From: Candidatus Aquidulcis sp.
Lineage (GTDB): Bacteria; Chloroflexota; Anaerolineae; UBA4142
Reading direction: 5' to 3'
Length of the DNA stretch: 32,614 nt
Assembly: GCA_020723345.1 (NCBI GenBank)
Contig: DYJA01000060.1
Coordinates: 8,228-40,841 of the forward strand
The translations under genes and the position numbers were made by a program. The stretch's first letter is position 1. Each line of letters begins with the position of its first letter. Below are positions 29,930 to 32,614 of this stretch, piece after piece. Below the pieces are notes generated by a model. The model worked only from the letters and a program-made list of their open reading frames with translations, was not told the DNA's origin and did not search any database.

Positions 29930-30835
29930 ATGATCATGACTGCTTCTCCATTCGCCGCGCCGCGCAAGATTTCCGAAGGATTCTACCGCGAATCGTTCAA
30001 ACGCTTTCGCCGGGATCGCGTTTCGATGATTGCGTCGATCATCTTTTTGTTCATCTGTCTGCTCTCCATCAGCGCGCCGTTGTTCACGGAATTCGTTCTG
30101 CGCACCAGCCCGAACAAACAAGATTTGCTCCGCGACTATGAACCTCCCAGCCCGCAACATTGGGGCGGCACCGACGGACTCGGGCGTGACGCGCTCGCGC
30201 GCGTGATCCACGCCGGGCAAGTTTCGCTCGGCATCGGTTTCGCCGTCGCCGGTTTGCAGTTGACGATTGGCGTCATCCTGGGTCTGATCGCCGGTTTCTA
30301 TCACGGGCACGTCGACGATGCAATCAACGCGATCATTTTGACGCGCGGCGGCATTCCCACGCTGTACTTTTTGATTTTGCTCTCAGTCACTTTTCGCGGT
30401 TTCGTCGGAACGCCATGGGGACTCGCGATCATCTTTGGCTTGCTCGGCTGGACGGGCGTGACGCGGCAAGTGCGCGGCTTGGTGCTGTCGGTCAAACAAC
30501 GCGACTTTGTGGATGCAGCGCGCGTCACTGGCGCGCGCGACGCGCGCATCATGTTCCGCCATATTTTGCCCAATGTGATGTACATCATCCTGATCATCGC
30601 GGGCTTCGACATCATCGGCGCGATGCTCGGCGAAGCCGGGTTGAGTTATCTCGGCTTGGGCATTCAAGCGCCGACCGCGTCGTGGGGCAACATGTTGAGC
30701 GGCTCGCTCGACGATTTTCAAAAAGCGCCCTGGCTCGTTTTCCTGCCCGGCATTTTCATTTCGATCACCGTCTTGTGCATCTTTCTCATCACCGACGGCT
30801 TGCGCGATGCGTTCGATCCGCGCTTGAAGGAATAA
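29930..30835 (+). CDS. ABC importer permease, DppC/OppC type (second cluster)
   Basis: A 301-residue permease of usual length. N-terminal cytoplasmic segment YRESFKRFRRDRVSM, first helix IASIIFLFICLLSISAPLF, then HWGGTDGLGRDALARVIHAG, a normal short loop where the 22187 permease has its insert. EAA loop RDFVDAARVTGARDARIMFR plus HILPNV, and GEAGLSYLGLGIQAPTASWGNML and DGLRDAFDPRLKE at the end. Start: GTG 29927, ATG 29930 and ATG 29936 are all in frame just after the preceding stop (29921-29923), none with a strong Shine-Dalgarno; 29930 is chosen arbitrarily among the two ATGs. Confidence 0.95.
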   Translation: MIMTASPFAAPRKISEGFYRESFKRFRRDRVSMIASIIFLFICLLSISAPLFTEFVLRTSPNKQDLLRDYEPPSPQHWGGTDGLGRDALARVIHAGQVSLGIGFAVAGLQLTIGVILGLIAGFYHGHVDDAINAIILTRGGIPTLYFLILLSVTFRGFVGTPWGLAIIFGLLGWTGVTRQVRGLVLSVKQRDFVDAARVTGARDARIMFRHILPNVMYIILIIAGFDIIGAMLGEAGLSYLGLGIQAPTASWGNMLSGSLDDFQKAPWLVFLPGIFISITVLCIFLITDGLRDAFDPRLKE

Positions 30836-30860
30836 TTTCCGAATTTTCGATTGGAGATCA

Positions 30861-32525
30861 ATGCGAAAAGTATTTCTCGTTTTTTTTCTAGGGCTAGCCC
30901 TCGCCGCGTGTGGAGCGCCCGCGACGCCGACGCCCGCGCCCACACTCGCGCCCGCAACCGCGAAAGCGCCGCCGACTGCCGCGCCCACGCCGACAATATT
31001 CACTCCGCAAAAAGGCGGCGATTTCCGCGAAGTGATCGCGAGCGACGCGGTCAGTTTTCATCCGTACCAAACCACCGACGCGATCTCGCGCACGTACCAA
31101 GACAAAGTGTATGCCAGCGGCTTGTGGCTGCGCGATCCAAAAACTTTGCAGCCGATCCCAGGCATGGCAGAATCGTGGGCAATCTCGAACGACGGCAAGA
31201 CCTACTCCTTTTCACTCCGTAAAGATCTGAAATGGAGCGACGGCGCGCCGCTGACCGCGCACGATTTCGTCTGGACGTTCGAGCAAGCCGACAAACTAGA
31301 AAACAAATATCCGTACGCGGAAAGCATCAACAACATCGCGTCGTACATCGCCAAAGACGATACCACGCTCGAAATCACGCTCAAAGAAGTGACGTGCCTC
31401 GCGCTGACGACCGCGGACGCGATCACGCCGCTGCCCAAACACGTCTGGAGCAAACTCGATTGGAACAATGCCGCGAAAAATTCCGAGATCAATTTTCCAA
31501 GCGTCGTTTCGGGTCCGTACAAAGTGAAAGAGTGGCAGCGCGGCGATCACGTGACTTTTGTTCGCAACGATTTGCATTATCGCGGCGCGCCGTACTTTGA
31601 TTCGTACACGATCCGCATCGTTTCCGATCCAGCCAAGCAATTCCAAATGCTCAAGCAGAGCGAAGCGGATACCGCGCCCGTCGCCGCGTCCGATGTTGCC
31701 GAAGCGCGCAAACTCGACAATCTGAAATTGTACGAATGGAGTCCCGCCGCGCCGGAGTGGGATTTCATCGGCTTGAATTTGCGCCGACCGTTCTTGAAGA
31801 ACGCGCAGGTGCGCCAAGCGTTGGCGTACGCGCTGCCGCGCGACGCGATTGCCGATCAAATCTTTTTCGGTCTCGCCAAGCCAACCTATTCGATCTTTGC
31901 GCCGATCTCGCCGGTGTTCAACCCCGACGTGCCGCGCTACGATTACAATATTGATACTGCCAAAGCGACGCTGCAAAAAGCGGGCTACAAACTCGACGCG
32001 ACCGGCAAACTCGTGGACAGCGCGAACAAGCCCGTACCCAAATTGCGGATTCTCTACAACGTCGGCAACAAGCAGCGCGAGCAAATCGGGATGGTCGCGC
32101 AAAACGAATTCCGCAAACTCGGCATCGACTCCGATCTGCTCTACGCGGATTTCGGGACCTACGTCGATTACCTTCGCAAAGACCCATTCGATTTCGATCT
32201 ATTCATTCTCGGCTGGCGCGCGCCCATCGAACCGTACCTGTCGTACCAAATGTGGACGGAGGCGAATATTCCGCAGTTGAATTTCAGCGCGTACGTCAAC
32301 AAAGATGTCGAGGCGTGGTTCCATCAAGCGAATCACGCGCCGTGCGACGCCGACGCGCGCAAGAAAATATTCGCGCAGATCCAAAAAACGATTGCGACAG
32401 ACGCGCCGTACATTTTCCTGACGTACCGCACCGGGTACGCGTTCGTCAATAAACGCGTCACGCCAAACAATCCGACGCTGCTCGGCATCGCGTATTTTCC
32501 CGAGCAATGGTACATCGTCAAGTAG
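30861..32525 (+). CDS. Oligopeptide-type ABC binding lipoprotein (SBP_5), paralogue
   Basis: A 554-residue extracellular binding lipoprotein. Lipobox LAAC (C17), Pro/Thr/Ala linker to about residue 50, then SBP_5 motifs in normal order: GGDFREVIASDAVSFHPYQT, LKWSDGAPLTAHDFVWTFEQ, VVSGPYKVKEWQRGDHVTFV, VRQALAYALPRDAIADQIFF, YDYNIDTAKATLQKAGYKLD, and FDLFILGWRAPIEPY. It is a tandem paralogue of the 27237 protein, separated from it by the permease pair. Start ATG 30861 has GGAG 5 nt upstream; 25 nt after the permease stop, so it is probably in the same transcript. The 89 bp beyond its stop (32526-32614) contain no feature I can support. Confidence 0.95.
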   Translation: MRKVFLVFFLGLALAACGAPATPTPAPTLAPATAKAPPTAAPTPTIFTPQKGGDFREVIASDAVSFHPYQTTDAISRTYQDKVYASGLWLRDPKTLQPIPGMAESWAISNDGKTYSFSLRKDLKWSDGAPLTAHDFVWTFEQADKLENKYPYAESINNIASYIAKDDTTLEITLKEVTCLALTTADAITPLPKHVWSKLDWNNAAKNSEINFPSVVSGPYKVKEWQRGDHVTFVRNDLHYRGAPYFDSYTIRIVSDPAKQFQMLKQSEADTAPVAASDVAEARKLDNLKLYEWSPAAPEWDFIGLNLRRPFLKNAQVRQALAYALPRDAIADQIFFGLAKPTYSIFAPISPVFNPDVPRYDYNIDTAKATLQKAGYKLDATGKLVDSANKPVPKLRILYNVGNKQREQIGMVAQNEFRKLGIDSDLLYADFGTYVDYLRKDPFDFDLFILGWRAPIEPYLSYQMWTEANIPQLNFSAYVNKDVEAWFHQANHAPCDADARKKIFAQIQKTIATDAPYIFLTYRTGYAFVNKRVTPNNPTLLGIAYFPEQWYIVK

Positions 32526-32614
32526 GGAACGCCTCAAGTCAAAAAACTTCCAGAGTTATCTATACTTCACACGGGCACAAGTTGCGCTTTTTTGAAGGTT
32601 TGAAAACGCAAGGT

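Noticed and set aside
32526-32614. Possible stem-loop or terminator at the right edge
   Set aside because: Only a weak TTGCG/CGCAA pairing with long loop and no T-run after it; the window ends too soon to judge.

Overview
The window looks like a piece of chromosome from a GC-rich, monoderm-type bacterium, most probably a member of the Chloroflexota (Anaerolineae-like). This is inference; no 16S or marker search was possible. The evidence is: lipoproteins whose acylated Cys is followed by long Pro/Thr/Ala linkers, a surface protein with a PTATPPPP-type stalk, several Uma2-family genes, sigma70-type promoters (two match TTGACA-N17-TATAAT exactly), and many short intergenic tandem or palindromic repeats that I associate with that phylum from memory. 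I see no rRNA, tRNA, CRISPR array, transposase or phage gene.

Layout. 1-6.1 kb: an SRPBCC/AHSA1 protein (cut by the left edge), uvrB and a Uma2-family gene on the minus strand; then, divergently, a surface-anchored protein and an NAD-dependent sugar epimerase; then a RelE/ParE-type toxin-antitoxin pair on the minus strand. 6.1-7.3 kb: a membrane-anchored metallophosphoesterase that lacks the usual GNHD motif. 7.25-16.05 kb: a seven-gene minus-strand run, read from the right as moxR ATPase, DUF58 protein, SAM methyltransferase, DUF4129 membrane protein, unknown membrane protein, nnrD (NAD(P)HX repair) and purH. 16.2-17.9 kb: a second Uma2 gene overlapping an integral membrane protein. 18.0-25.8 kb: a complete Opp/Dpp-type ABC importer operon (binding protein, two permeases, two ATPases, a 72-residue membrane protein) closed by a rho-independent terminator. 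25.8-32.5 kb: a lipoprotein-like amidohydrolase, then a second importer cluster made of binding protein, two permeases and a second, paralogous binding protein, with no ATPases inside the window.

How the genes may work together: the two importer clusters and the exported amidohydrolase suggest capture of small peptides or similar substrates, outside hydrolysis and uptake; the ATPases of the first cluster may also serve the second. The moxR-DUF58-DUF4129 set is a widespread but poorly understood chaperone/membrane-assembly cluster.

Most unusual: (1) the first importer's binding protein (18290-20860) has its SBP_5 family motifs in circularly permuted order plus a C-terminal Ig-like domain, and its partner permease (22187-23539) carries an extra block of about 185 residues outside the membrane; (2) palindromic or 7-/9-bp tandem repeats occupy nearly every gene junction of the minus-strand run and are also built in-frame into coding sequence (nnrD three times, purH, the 16878 membrane protein, the SRPBCC tail), in places supplying stop codons and leaving several genes with no Shine-Dalgarno sequence; (3) closely packed divergent promoters predict leaderless mRNAs for two genes.
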